From positions 53,594 through 117,593 of the forward strand of contig NZ_AEEC02000017.1 of the NCBI RefSeq assembly GCF_000300975.2: a stretch of 64,000 nt of DNA. The letters run 5' to 3'. The notes beneath the pieces were generated by a model that saw only the letters and a list, made by a program, of their open reading frames with translations, had not been told where the DNA came from and ran no database searches. This DNA is from Herbaspirillum frisingense GSF30 (GTDB taxonomy: Bacteria > Pseudomonadota > Gammaproteobacteria > Burkholderiales > Burkholderiaceae_D). The position numbers and the translations under genes are program-made. Of this stretch, positions 8,601-17,826 are shown piece by piece. Position 1 is the first letter of the stretch, and the number at the start of each line of letters is the position of its first letter.

Positions 8601-8729
8601 GCCTGTCTCCTGTTCGTTGTTTTTCCTGGCCGTGCGGGCGCAGGGCATGCCGCCAGTGGCAGTTAGCTTAATGGAAATCGTGCCGGGCAGTTGTCACCGG
8701 CGCGACAGTGCCGCCCCCGGCTGCGACGC

Positions 8730-11700
8730 TCAGGCCGCCGCCTCCAGCGCGGCCTTGCCACCGTTGGCAAAGGCGGCCAGCAGGCTGGCCTGCCGCACCC
8801 GCATGGCTTCCACCGCCTTGAGCTTGACATGACCGAAGCCACGCACCTGCTCCGGCAGCTGCGCCAGCTCGATGGCCAGTGCCAGATTATCGGCCGTCAG
8901 CTTCGGCAACAGGCCCATCACCAGCGCACGATACTCGGCGATCAGGGCGCGCTCCATCCGGCGTTCCTCGGTGCGGCCGAACACATCCAGCATGCCTCCG
9001 CGCAGGCCCTTCATGCGCGCCAGCAACTTGAAGGCCTGCATCATCCAGCCGCCGTAGCGGGCCTTCTGCAGATGCCCCTGCCCGTCCTTGCGGGCCAGGA
9101 TGGGCGGCGCCAGGTTGAAACTGAGCGTGAAGTCGCCCTCGAACTGCTGCGCCAGTTCCTTCTGGAACTGGCCGTCGGTATAGAGCCGCGCCACCTCGTA
9201 CTCGTCCTTGTAGGCCATCAGCCGGGACAGATTGCGGGCCACTGCCATGCTCAGTCTTTCGCTGCCCAGCGGCGCCTCGGCCGCACGCACGGCTTCCACC
9301 ACCTCGGCATACTGGCCGGCGTAGCGGGCGTCCTGGTAGTCGGTGAGCAGGGCCACGCGACGCTTGATCAACTGGTCCAGCGACTGCGGCATCTGCAGCA
9401 CCACCGGCTGCGCCGGCACGGCAATGCGCTCCACCTTCAGCAAGTCGACTGCGGCCCGGCGGCCCCAGCGGAAGGCAGTCTGGTTGGCCTGCACGGCCAC
9501 GCCATTGAGTTCGATGGCGCGCAGCAGCGAGGCTTCGCTCAGCGGCAGTTCGCCGCGTTGCCAGGCATAGCCCAGCATGAACAGGTTGGTGGCGATGGAG
9601 TCGCCCATGAGCGCCGTGGCCAGGCGGGTGGCATCGATGAAATCGGCCTGCTGGCCGACCGACTCGACGATCAGCGCCTTGACCTCCTCGAAGGGGAACT
9701 GCCAGTCCGGGTTGCGGGCGAACTGCCCCGGCGGTTGCTGGTGCAGGTTGACCACGGCACGCGTACGGCCCGGGCGCATCTTGGAGATGGCGTCGAAGGC
9801 ACCGGCCGTCAGCATGTCGCACCCCAGCACCAGATCGGCTTCGCCAGTGGCGATACGCTGGGCGCGGATGGCATCGCGCCGCGCGGCAATACGCACGTGC
9901 GAGGTGACCGAGCCGTTCTTTTGCGACATGCCCGTCATGTCCAGCACCGAGGCGCCCTTGCCTTCCAGGTGCGCGGCCATGCCCATCAGGGCGCCGATGG
10001 TGATCACGCCGGTACCGCCAATGCCATTGATGAGGATGTTGAACGGCGTCTCGCAGGAAGGCAGGACCGGCTGCGGCAACTCGCCGAAATCGTCGGCCGC
10101 GTCCTTCTTCGTTACGCCGGTGCGTGACTTCCTGAGCTTGCCACCGGTGACCGTGACAAAGCTGGGGCAGAAGCCCTTCACGCAGGAGTAATCCTTGTTG
10201 CAGGACGACTGGTCGATGGCGCGCTTGCGCCCCAGGTCGGTTTCCAGCGGCAGCAGCGAGGTGCAATTGGATTGCACGCCACAATCACCGCAGCCTTCGC
10301 AGACGGCGGAATTGATGAAGAGCCGTTCATTGGGATCGGGGTATTCGCCCTTCTTGCGGCGCCGACGTTTCTCTGCCGCGCAGGTCTGGTCATAGATGAT
10401 CACGCTCACGCCGGCGATCTCGCGCAGTTCGCGCTGCACGGCATCCATCTCCTTGCGGTCGTGTACGGTCACGGCGGCCGGCAAATTGGAACGGTCGGCA
10501 TAGCGGCCGATGTCTTCCGACACCAGCGCGATGCGCTGCACGCCCTCGGCCGCCATCTGCTGCGCGATCATCGGCACCGATACCGTACCGTCGACCGGCT
10601 GCCCACCGGTCATGGCCACGGCATCGTTATAGAGGATCTTGTAGGTCATGTTGACCCGGGCCGCCACTGCAGCGCGGATGGCCAGGTAACCGGAATGGAA
10701 GTAGGTGCCATCACCCAGGTTGGCGAACACGTGCGGCACCTTCGAGAACGGTGCCTGCCCGATCCACGGCGCGCCCTCGCCACCCATGTGCGTGGTCAGC
10801 TTGTTGAATTCAGGATAGATGGCCGTGGCCATCACGTGGCAACCGATGCCGGCCAGCGCGAAGCTGCCTTCCGGCACCCGGGTGGAGGTATTGTGCGGAC
10901 AGCCCGAGCAGTAGTAGGCCGGGCGCGGTGGCGTGTTGACCGCCTTGGACAGCACCGCATCCTTGGCATCAAGGAAGGCCAGGCGCGCCTTGATCAGGTC
11001 GCTGGTATGGAAGCGCGCAATGCGCGCCGCGATCACGCGGGCGATCTGCGCCACCGAGAAATCGGCCTTGGAGGTCAGCAGCCATTCACCGCGCGGCGCG
11101 ACCCACTCGCCCTTCTCGTCGAACTTGCCGATCACCCGTGGACGGACATCGTCGCGCCAGTTGTAGAGCTGTTCCTTCAACTGGTACTCGACCATCTGGC
11201 GCTTTTCTTCCACCACCAGGATTTCATCCAGCCCTTGCGCGAACTCGCGCACACCATCCGGCTCCAGCGGCCAGGGCATGGAGACCTTGAACAGGCGCAG
11301 GCCGATCTCGGCGGCGAAGGTTTCGTCGATGCCCAGTTCGGACAGCGCTTCCAGCACGTCCAGATAGGACTTGCCGGAGGCGATGATGCCCAGCCGCGCA
11401 CGGGGGCTGTCGATCATCACGCGGTTGAGTCGGTTGGCGCGGGCGTAGGCCAGGGCGGCGTAGATCTTGTAGTCCTGCATCAGCGCTTCCTGCTTGCGCG
11501 CCTGCACGCCCAGCGTGTCGGTCGACAGACGGGCATTGAGGCCGCCCTCGGGCATGACGAAATCGCCCGGCAGCCTGATCTGCACGCGGAAGGGATCGGC
11601 ATCCACCGAGGCGCTCGATTCGACCGTATCGGCCAGGGCCTTGAAGCCCACCACGCAACCGGAATAGCGCGACATGGCCCAGCCATGCAGGCCCAGGTCC

Positions 11701-12416
11701 AGGTATTCCTGCACATTGCAGGGATAGAGCATCGGGATCATCGATGCCGAAAAGATGTGGTCGGACTGGTGCGGCAGCGTCGAGGAATAGGCGCCGTGGT
11801 CGTCGCCGGCCACCAGCAGCACGCCGCCATGGGCGGAGGTACCGGCGTGGTTCATGTGCTTCAACACATCGCCGCAGCGGTCCACGCCGGGGCCCTTGCC
11901 GTACCACATGGCGTAGACGCCGTCATAGTCGGAAGGGCCGATCAGCTTGACCTGTTGCGTGCCCCAGACGGCGGTGGCGGCCATGTCCTCGTTCACGCCC
12001 GGCTGGAACTTGACGCGGTGTGCGGCCAGGTGCGGCTGAGCATGCCACAGGGCTTCGTCCAGCCCGCCCAGGGGCGAGCCGCGATAACCGGAAATGAAAC
12101 CGGCGGTATTGAGCCCGGCGGCGCGGTCGCGGATCTGCTGCAGCAGCGGCAGGCGCACCAGGGCCTGGATGCCGGACAGGTAGATCGCACCGGAGGTGGC
12201 GGTGTATTTGTCGTCCAGGCTGACCGGGGCCAGCGGGACATCCTCGGTGGGGGTGGCAACAACGGTGTGCACGCCGTCTGTCGCGGGGTTGCCGGTTTTC
12301 CCTTGCGGGACCGGCGAGTGAGCGCTCACTTGGGTCGCAGCCTGTGCGCAGTCGCCGGTGCCTTCTACGGTCGGCACGGTCGCTGCGGCAGGCTCAGCTG
12401 CCGAACGGATCTGCAT
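8730..12416 (-). CDS. Fused indolepyruvate ferredoxin oxidoreductase (IorAB-type 2-oxoacid oxidoreductase)
   Basis: This 1228-residue single-chain enzyme oxidatively decarboxylates 2-oxoacids (typically indolepyruvate or other aryl pyruvates) to acyl-CoA. Domains in order: a 65-75 residue Ala/Thr/Pro-rich leader, then the pyruvate-type TPP N-terminal domain. A TPP-binding segment with 'CSGCPHNTSTRVPEG' follows around residue 500, with 'NLGDGTYFHSG' after it. A ferredoxin-like cysteine cluster 'CEGCGDCG' lies near residue 707, with further Cys in 'CNKDYSCVKGFCPSF'. The gamma domain starts at 'GIGGTG' near residue 800. The ATG at 12416 has a GGAGAC ribosome site. Fused Ior enzymes of this size are widespread in proteobacteria. 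The downstream acyl-CoA dehydrogenase pair suggests acyl-CoA product use. Confidence 0.92.
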   Translation of the reverse strand: MQIRSAAEPAAATVPTVEGTGDCAQAATQVSAHSPVPQGKTGNPATDGVHTVVATPTEDVPLAPVSLDDKYTATSGAIYLSGIQALVRLPLLQQIRDRAAGLNTAGFISGYRGSPLGGLDEALWHAQPHLAAHRVKFQPGVNEDMAATAVWGTQQVKLIGPSDYDGVYAMWYGKGPGVDRCGDVLKHMNHAGTSAHGGVLLVAGDDHGAYSSTLPHQSDHIFSASMIPMLYPCNVQEYLDLGLHGWAMSRYSGCVVGFKALADTVESSASVDADPFRVQIRLPGDFVMPEGGLNARLSTDTLGVQARKQEALMQDYKIYAALAYARANRLNRVMIDSPRARLGIIASGKSYLDVLEALSELGIDETFAAEIGLRLFKVSMPWPLEPDGVREFAQGLDEILVVEEKRQMVEYQLKEQLYNWRDDVRPRVIGKFDEKGEWVAPRGEWLLTSKADFSVAQIARVIAARIARFHTSDLIKARLAFLDAKDAVLSKAVNTPPRPAYYCSGCPHNTSTRVPEGSFALAGIGCHVMATAIYPEFNKLTTHMGGEGAPWIGQAPFSKVPHVFANLGDGTYFHSGYLAIRAAVAARVNMTYKILYNDAVAMTGGQPVDGTVSVPMIAQQMAAEGVQRIALVSEDIGRYADRSNLPAAVTVHDRKEMDAVQRELREIAGVSVIIYDQTCAAEKRRRRKKGEYPDPNERLFINSAVCEGCGDCGVQSNCTSLLPLETDLGRKRAIDQSSCNKDYSCVKGFCPSFVTVTGGKLRKSRTGVTKKDAADDFGELPQPVLPSCETPFNILINGIGGTGVITIGALMGMAAHLEGKGASVLDMTGMSQKNGSVTSHVRIAARRDAIRAQRIATGEADLVLGCDMLTAGAFDAISKMRPGRTRAVVNLHQQPPGQFARNPDWQFPFEEVKALIVESVGQQADFIDATRLATALMGDSIATNLFMLGYAWQRGELPLSEASLLRAIELNGVAVQANQTAFRWGRRAAVDLLKVERIAVPAQPVVLQMPQSLDQLIKRRVALLTDYQDARYAGQYAEVVEAVRAAEAPLGSERLSMAVARNLSRLMAYKDEYEVARLYTDGQFQKELAQQFEGDFTLSFNLAPPILARKDGQGHLQKARYGGWMMQAFKLLARMKGLRGGMLDVFGRTEERRMERALIAEYRALVMGLLPKLTADNLALAIELAQLPEQVRGFGHVKLKAVEAMRVRQASLLAAFANGGKAALEAAA

Positions 12417-12862
12417 TGCTTGTCTCCAAAATTTTGATTCAGATAGCGTCTGCCATTACTGCACCGGGTACGGTGCATCACTGCCAGACACTTCGACCGT
12501 GGTAGCGGTCAACACAACAATCTCCGTCTCGAAAACTGCTGTGACTGAAGTCTATCCGCAGGCCCGCAGGAAGCGGAAATACCGAATGAGGATAGGGGTA
12601 TAAGGAAAAACGATACCCCTGGGATGGGGGCGCAGGGTGCCTGCCTTCGTACCTGCGCAAACCGGCCAGACACAGACCGGGGTGCAGGCATTTTTTTTGC
12701 TGCCGAATGGAAAGATGCGGCAAGACGCGTTATCCTTGCGCGCGAAAGCGCCCACCGGCGCGCACTGGAACGCTTCCTGCTTGCCGCACGGCAAGTGCAC
12801 AGCGATCAGCGCCCGCGAAAATTTCCCGACCACAAGATTGCATTGGACAGCCACGACTCGCC
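12417..12862. other. 446-bp spacer with two short inverted repeats
   Basis: Divergent promoter region for the oxidoreductase (minus) and the PAS-GGDEF gene (plus). It holds TGCACCG-GGTA-CGGTGCA at 12460-12477 and a GACCG/CGGTC repeat at 12498-12513, both upstream of the oxidoreductase and possible operators. No convincing small gene was found; the short open frames here lack ribosome sites and domain features. Confidence 0.45.
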
Positions 12863-13807
12863 ATGACCCAGCCCACACAAGAACAAATGGAACCCGATAG
12901 CACGGTCTACAAGACCTTGCTGGAATCGACCAAGGCGATTCCGTGGAAGATCGACTGGAGCAGCATGCAGTTCACCTACATCGGCCCGCAGATCGAACAG
13001 CTGCTGGGCTGGGCGCCGGAGAGCTGGAAGAGCGCCGACGACTGGGCCATGCGCATCCATGCCGAAGACCGCGAGGCGGTGGTCAACTTCTGCATCTCGC
13101 AATCCAAGGCCGGCGCCGATCACGAAGCCGATTACCGTGCCCTGACCCGCGATGGCGAACACATCTGGATCCGCGACGTGGTGCACGTGGTGCGCAATGA
13201 AGACGGCAGCCCCAATGCGCTGATCGGCTTCATGTTCGACATCACCGAGCGCAAGAAGACCGAGGCCCGCCTGATCGAACTGCAGAAGGAACTGGAGGCG
13301 CTGTCCTATCGCGACGGCCTGACCAATGTGGCCAACCGCCGCATGTTCGATTCGGCGCTGGAAGTGGAATGGGCCAATGCGGTGAGCTCACGCGCGCCGC
13401 TGTCGCTGATCATGCTCGACATCGATTACTTCAAGCAGTACAACGACCGCTACGGCCACATCCGCGGCGACGAATGCCTGAAGCAGGTGGCGCGTATCCT
13501 CAGCGAGACCGCCACCCGCAGTCGCGATTTCTTCGCCCGCTATGGCGGCGAGGAATTCGTGCTGATCCTGCCCGAATGCGACGAAAAGGCCGCCCTGCAG
13601 GTGGCCCAGCGCTGCCGCAACCTGATCATCGATGCGGCCATCCCGCATGCCAGCTCGCAGGTCGCCGAGACCGTCACCATTTCCCAAGGCGTAGCCACCA
13701 TCGTGCCCTCGCCCATGGACCAGCGCATCGAGTTCCTGGAACTGGCCGACCGTCGCCTGTACCGCGCCAAACAGTTGGGCCGTAACTGTATCGCCGTCGA
13801 CGAGTGA
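12863..13807 (+). CDS. PAS-GGDEF diguanylate cyclase
   Basis: This 314-residue cytoplasmic protein has an N-terminal PAS sensor fold with PAC segment (about residues 20-140, ending 'FMFDITERKK'), a short linker helix, and a C-terminal GGDEF domain. The active site reads 'YGGEEF', and an RSRD sequence sits five residues before it, which is the allosteric I-site (RxxD). It is therefore predicted to make c-di-GMP from two GTP with product inhibition. There is no transmembrane segment, so the signal is probably intracellular. The ATG at 12863 begins the natural N-terminus MTQPTQEQ; earlier in-frame codons run through the non-coding spacer. Confidence 0.92.
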   Translation: MTQPTQEQMEPDSTVYKTLLESTKAIPWKIDWSSMQFTYIGPQIEQLLGWAPESWKSADDWAMRIHAEDREAVVNFCISQSKAGADHEADYRALTRDGEHIWIRDVVHVVRNEDGSPNALIGFMFDITERKKTEARLIELQKELEALSYRDGLTNVANRRMFDSALEVEWANAVSSRAPLSLIMLDIDYFKQYNDRYGHIRGDECLKQVARILSETATRSRDFFARYGGEEFVLILPECDEKAALQVAQRCRNLIIDAAIPHASSQVAETVTISQGVATIVPSPMDQRIEFLELADRRLYRAKQLGRNCIAVDE

Positions 13808-13876
13808 ACTGTACCTGTCTCGTGGCAGGGGCCGTCGCTACAATCGGCGGCCTGACCAACCTGCCGCGAGACCTCC

Positions 13877-14767
13877 ATGCCCGCCACCTACGCCTACCGA
13901 CTGCTTAACGTCTTCGCCGAATCGACCTTCGGCGGCAATCCCCTGTGCGTGTTCGAAGATGCGCGTGGTCTGGATGACGCCACCATGCTGGCGCTGGCAC
14001 TGCAGTTCAACCTTTCTGAAACCACTTTCATCCTGCCCTCGACGGTGGCCGATGCCCGCGTGCGCATCTTCACCACCGGCTATGAAATGCCCTTCGCCGG
14101 CCATCCCACACTGGGAACGGCCCAGGTGGTGCGCGCGCTGCTCGGCAAGGGCGACGCCCTGACACTGGAATTCAAGGCCGGCGTGGTGCCGGTGCGCGCG
14201 CAAGGCGATGTCTGGACCTTTACCGCGCCCTGCCCCGGCGGGCCGAAGACGGCACCCTCCCCCCTGTCGCGCGCCGAGGTGGCCGCCCTGCTGGCACTGG
14301 ACGAAAGCGACCTGGCCGGCGATCCGATCTGGGTCGATACCGGGGCCGACCAGTTCCTGATCCCGCTGGTCTCGCCCGAGGCGGTGCGCCGCGCCCAGCC
14401 CGACAGCGCGCAACTGCAACGCTGGCCGGTCAGCAGCCTGGGACGCAAGACCGCCTACGTCTTTGCCTTCGACGCGACACAGCCTGGCCAGGTGCTGGCG
14501 CGCTATTTCTTTACCAAGCAAGGGGGCGGCGTGGCCGAAGATCCGGGCACCGGTTCGGCCTGCGCCAACCTGGGTGGCTGGCTCAGCGCCACCGGCCATG
14601 CACTGCCAGCGCACTTCGCCATCGACCAGGGCGCGGAAGTGGATCGTCCTTCGCGGCTGTACCTGGACGTTGCCGCCGATGGCGCGATCCAGGTCGGTGG
14701 CCGGGTCATCGAGATCGGGCGGGGCACGGTCACCATCGATCCGGTCGGCCAGACCATGCTGGCCTGA
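13877..14767 (+). CDS. PhzF-family isomerase-like protein
   Basis: This 296-residue protein matches the PhzF/diaminopimelate-epimerase fold: the start 'YRLLNVFAESTFGGNPLCVF', the catalytic-Glu motif 'FNLSETTF' (Glu48), and 'YEMPFAGHPTLGTA'. The second-domain mirror motif is 'EDPGTGSACANLGGWL'. PhzF isomerises trans-2,3-dihydro-3-hydroxyanthranilate in phenazine synthesis, but most relatives, including this one with no phenazine neighbours, have unknown substrates. It is a single gene between the diguanylate cyclase (69 bp upstream) and a convergent LysR gene. Confidence 0.9.
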   Translation: MPATYAYRLLNVFAESTFGGNPLCVFEDARGLDDATMLALALQFNLSETTFILPSTVADARVRIFTTGYEMPFAGHPTLGTAQVVRALLGKGDALTLEFKAGVVPVRAQGDVWTFTAPCPGGPKTAPSPLSRAEVAALLALDESDLAGDPIWVDTGADQFLIPLVSPEAVRRAQPDSAQLQRWPVSSLGRKTAYVFAFDATQPGQVLARYFFTKQGGGVAEDPGTGSACANLGGWLSATGHALPAHFAIDQGAEVDRPSRLYLDVAADGAIQVGGRVIEIGRGTVTIDPVGQTMLA

Positions 14768-14811
14768 TCGCACGGGCAAGCCCGCAGCGCTCAGCAGCTC
14801 GGCTCAGCGGG

Positions 14812-15735
14812 TCAGCGGGTCTGGCCACCCTCCTGCGTGAGCGGGAAGATCAGCGCATGCAGCCAGTCCATGAACTCCGCCAATCGCGCCGGCACATGGC
14901 GGCGGCTGGCATACATCAGATTCACCGGCATCGGCGCAGGCCGGTATTGCGGCAATACCTCGACCAGCTTGCCGCCATCGAACATCTTGCGCTTGGCCGC
15001 GCCCACCAGCGGCAACTGGATCAGGCCCAGCCCGGCCTGACAGGCCGCGTAGTAGGTCTCGGTGCTGTTGACGGTGACGCAGCCGGCCATGGGCAGGGTA
15101 TGCGTCTGACGGCCGTCGAACCATTCCCAACCGGGTGAACGCCCGCCCAGCACCTGGCGGTAATGCACCAGCTGGTGCTGCGCCAGGTCTTCCAGCGTGC
15201 GCGGCACGCCGTGGCGCTTGAGATAGGCGGCGCTGGCGCAATTGATCTGCACCAGATGACCGATGCAGCGCGCCACCAGCGAGGAATCGTCCAGGGTACC
15301 AGTGCGCAGCACGCAATCGAAACCCTCGGCCACCAGGTCGACCCGGCGGTCGCTGGCCGACAGCTCGATCTCCAGTTGCGGATGCTGTGCCAGGAAGGAC
15401 GGCAGCGCCGGCAGCACCACCTCGCGTGCCATGGCGCTGGACATGTCCACCCGCAGCTTGCCGGTCAGCGGCTGGCCGCCGGCACGGAACATCCCCCGCA
15501 GCGATTCGAATTCATCCAGCAACTCCTTGCTGCGCCGGTAGAAGGATTCGCCGTCGGGCGTGAGCTGCACGCGCCGCGTGGTGCGCTGGAGCAACCGCGT
15601 GCCCAGCATCTGCTCCAGTTGCTGGATGGCCAGCGACACGCTGGCATTGGGCAGGCCCAGCTGGCGCGCCGCACCGCTGAAGCTGGCCAGCTCGGCCACG
15701 CGCTGGAAGATCTTGAGGGTGTCCATCTGGTTCAT
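14812..15735 (-). CDS. LysR-family transcriptional regulator
   Basis: This 307-residue regulator has the LysR N-terminal winged helix-turn-helix ('FSGAARQLGLPNASVSLAIQQLEQMLGTRLLQRTTRRV'-like region, residues 15-55) and a LysR substrate-binding domain similar to CrgA/AaeR-type regulators ('FDCVLRTGTLDDSSLVAR'). It is divergent from the SDR gene at 15868; in this arrangement LysR proteins usually control the neighbour and themselves. The AT-rich 132-bp spacer contains a suitable dyad at 15770-15795. Confidence 0.92.
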   Translation of the reverse strand: MNQMDTLKIFQRVAELASFSGAARQLGLPNASVSLAIQQLEQMLGTRLLQRTTRRVQLTPDGESFYRRSKELLDEFESLRGMFRAGGQPLTGKLRVDMSSAMAREVVLPALPSFLAQHPQLEIELSASDRRVDLVAEGFDCVLRTGTLDDSSLVARCIGHLVQINCASAAYLKRHGVPRTLEDLAQHQLVHYRQVLGGRSPGWEWFDGRQTHTLPMAGCVTVNSTETYYAACQAGLGLIQLPLVGAAKRKMFDGGKLVEVLPQYRPAPMPVNLMYASRRHVPARLAEFMDWLHALIFPLTQEGGQTR

Positions 15736-15769
15736 GTCGCGCCCGGATTATTATCAAATATTGAAAAGT

Positions 15770-15795
15770 CTAATAGTAAATCAGAAATTTATTAG
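15770..15795. promoter_or_regulatory. Dyad in the divergent LysR/SDR promoter region
   Basis: CTAATA and TATTAG arms separated by 14 bp in an AT-rich island between the two start codons. The position and spacing suit a LysR-type operator. A TATACT at 15811-15816 could be the -10 of the SDR promoter. Confidence 0.45.
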
Positions 15796-15867
15796 CAAAA
15801 ACCTTCTCAATATACTGGGCTCCGTGATTCAGCAAATCACCCGACTTTCCCAACCAAGGAGCCCGAC

Positions 15868-16650
15868 ATGAGCAACATCAACACTTCCACTACCCCGGCG
15901 CGCATCGCCGTCATCACCGGCGGCAGCCGTGGTCTGGGCAAGAATGCCGCCCTGCACCTGGCCCGCGACGGCGTGGGCATCATCCTCACCTACGTCGGCA
16001 ACCGTGACGCCGCGCAGGCCACGGTGACCGAGATCGAAGCGCTCGGCGGCAAGGCCGTGGCGCTGCAACTGGACCTGGCCGACAGCACCAGCTTCCCGGC
16101 CTTTGCCGCATCGGTGAAGAGCGCACTCCAGCAGCACTGGCAGGTCCAGCACTTCAGCTACCTGGTCAACAACGGCGGCATGGGCATGCATGCCAGCATC
16201 GAAGAGACCACCGAGGCGGTCTTCGACGAACTCTTCAAGGTCCACCTCAAGGGCGTGTTCTTCCTGACCCAGGCGCTGTTGCCGCTGCTGGCCCAGGGTG
16301 GCCGCATCATCAACATCTCCAGTGGCCTGGCACGCTTCTCCCTGCCCGGCTATGCCGCCTATGCCGCCATGAAGGGCGGCGTGGAAGTGATGACGCGCTA
16401 CATGGCCAAGGAATTCGGTGCGCGTGGCATCGCCGTCAACACCGTCGCGCCGGGTGCCATCGAAACCGACTTCGGCGGCGGCCGGGTGCGTGACAACGCC
16501 GAGCTCAACGCCTTCGTAGCCGGCCAGACCGCGCTGGGACGCGTCGGCCTGCCGGACGACATCGGCGCGGCCATTGCCTCGCTGCTGCGCCCGGACAATG
16601 GCTGGATCAATGCCCAACGGGTGGAAGTTTCCGGCGGCATGTACATCTGA
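15868..16650 (+). CDS. Short-chain dehydrogenase/reductase (SDR)
   Basis: This 260-residue classical SDR has the NAD(P)-binding 'TGGSRGLGKNAALHLA' (TGxxxGxG), 'NNGGMGM' in place of the usual NNAG, a catalytic Ser in 'INISSGLAR', and the YxxxK pair in 'YAAYAAMKGG'. The C-terminus 'GWINAQRVEVSGGMYI' is typical. An AAGGAG ribosome site precedes the ATG. Substrate is unknown; the LysR gene divergent to it probably regulates it. Confidence 0.92.
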   Translation: MSNINTSTTPARIAVITGGSRGLGKNAALHLARDGVGIILTYVGNRDAAQATVTEIEALGGKAVALQLDLADSTSFPAFAASVKSALQQHWQVQHFSYLVNNGGMGMHASIEETTEAVFDELFKVHLKGVFFLTQALLPLLAQGGRIINISSGLARFSLPGYAAYAAMKGGVEVMTRYMAKEFGARGIAVNTVAPGAIETDFGGGRVRDNAELNAFVAGQTALGRVGLPDDIGAAIASLLRPDNGWINAQRVEVSGGMYI

Positions 16651-17019
16651 TGCTGGTAGCGACGCCGGCCCGGCGTCGCGCCGTTTTCCCCGGGCCAGCC
16701 CCCCCTTCCCAAGAGCCAATTGCAAAGGCTCGCGCATTGTGTTGCGCATTGGAATGTGCTCGGGTAACATCCCCCGACATCTGGTGAGCCGCCAGACCTG
16801 CAGCGCCACGGCGTTTTGTCTGCAGGCACAGGTGCTCACACCACGGCCCGTTCCGGCGTGGAAACACAAGAACAGATGGATAGCGTCGCCACAGCGACGA
16901 TTCAGGGAAGGACGACCTGCAGGCCAAGGCGATAATCCGCCAGATCATGGCTGAGGCGTCCGTGTGGTGGAGTACAAACAGGGGGCGGTATTTTCAGTCA
17001 CATCTTTGGCAAACGCGCA
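16651..17019. other. 369-bp spacer with hairpin and short direct repeats
   Basis: Begins with a strong hairpin GCGACGCCG-GCC-CGGCGTCGC (16659-16679) followed by GCCGTTTT, a weak terminator for the SDR gene. GCGCATTG occurs twice near 16730-16750. The rest should hold the promoter of the binding-protein/c-di-GMP operon, but no clear -35/-10 pair is visible. Confidence 0.45.
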
Positions 17020-17826
17020 GTGGCCTGGGCAGGCGCGGCAGCGTTCATGACGGCACTGCTCACCCCCGGTACCGCCAGCCTGGCCGCCAGCCCCACCGGA
17101 CCGGATTGTTCGCGTCCCTACACCCTGGCCCTGCATGATCACGGCCTGCTCTACTCGGCCGCCACCGATACCGGCATCGACAAGGATTTCGCCGACGAAC
17201 TGATCCGTCGCAGTGGCTGCAAGGTCAATGTCAGCCTGATGTCGCGCGCGCGCATCTGGCAGCTGATCGAGTCGGGGGCGCTGGACTTCAGCCTCTCCGG
17301 CATCACCAACCGCGAACGCGACCAGTACGCCAGCTTCGCCTGGTACTTCAGCAACAAGTATTACCTGCTGGTGCGCAAGGATGCCGGCATCACGCAACTG
17401 GCCGACGTGGCCCGCAGCGAAAACTTCCAGCTGGGCGTGATCCGCGGCTTTCGCTACAGCGCCAATGCCAACCGCATGGTCGACCGGCTCACTGCGGCCA
17501 ATCGCGTCTCGCTTGCCGGTGGCCTGGAGCCACTCTACGAGGCGCTACTGCAGAACCGCATCCAGGGCATGATCATGGAGCCCTTCGACTACCCGGTGGT
17601 GGAAGAAAAACGCATCCGCGATGCCACCGCCATCATCAGCTTCGAAGATCCTTCGATCCCGCATGGACTGATCATGTCGAAGAAGGCGCTGACACCGGCC
17701 GAACAGGATAAATGGCGTGCCCTGGTCGATGGCATGCTGGCCGATGGCACGGTGCTGCGCATCTTCACGAAATACTTCAACCCGGAACTGGCCGCCGCCA
17801 TGGTCCAGTTCCAGAGCAAGCCGTGA
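17020..17826 (+). CDS. Periplasmic solute-binding protein (SBP_bac_3-like), coupled to a c-di-GMP protein
   Basis: This product of about 268 residues has a hydrophobic secretory N-terminus (AWAGAAAFMTALL...ASLAA) followed by a bilobed amino-acid-type binding domain: 'GIDKDFADELIRRSGC', 'SRARIWQLIESGALDFSLSGITN', 'YLLVRKDAGI' and 'LADVARSENFQLGVIRGF'. No ABC permease is adjacent. Its stop codon overlaps the GTG of the CHASE-GGDEF-EAL gene, which implies translational coupling and a ligand-presenting role. The start is uncertain: GTG at 17020 leaves a signal peptide without a basic n-region, while the frame is open upstream (through GKRAV) to a stop at 16933 without an ATG, GTG or TTG. Confidence 0.82.
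   Translation: MAWAGAAAFMTALLTPGTASLAASPTGPDCSRPYTLALHDHGLLYSAATDTGIDKDFADELIRRSGCKVNVSLMSRARIWQLIESGALDFSLSGITNRERDQYASFAWYFSNKYYLLVRKDAGITQLADVARSENFQLGVIRGFRYSANANRMVDRLTAANRVSLAGGLEPLYEALLQNRIQGMIMEPFDYPVVEEKRIRDATAIISFEDPSIPHGLIMSKKALTPAEQDKWRALVDGMLADGTVLRIFTKYFNPELAAAMVQFQSKP

Noticed and set aside
6603..8666. Very long plus-strand open frame of about 687 codons
   Set aside because: It lies opposite the crotonase and acyl-CoA dehydrogenase genes and has no family motifs or ribosome site; it is the antisense reading of GC-rich codons.
10272..12437. Plus-strand open frame of about 721 codons opposite the indolepyruvate oxidoreductase
   Set aside because: Composition is His/Gly/Arg-rich and motif-free, as expected for an antisense shadow of a real GC-rich gene.
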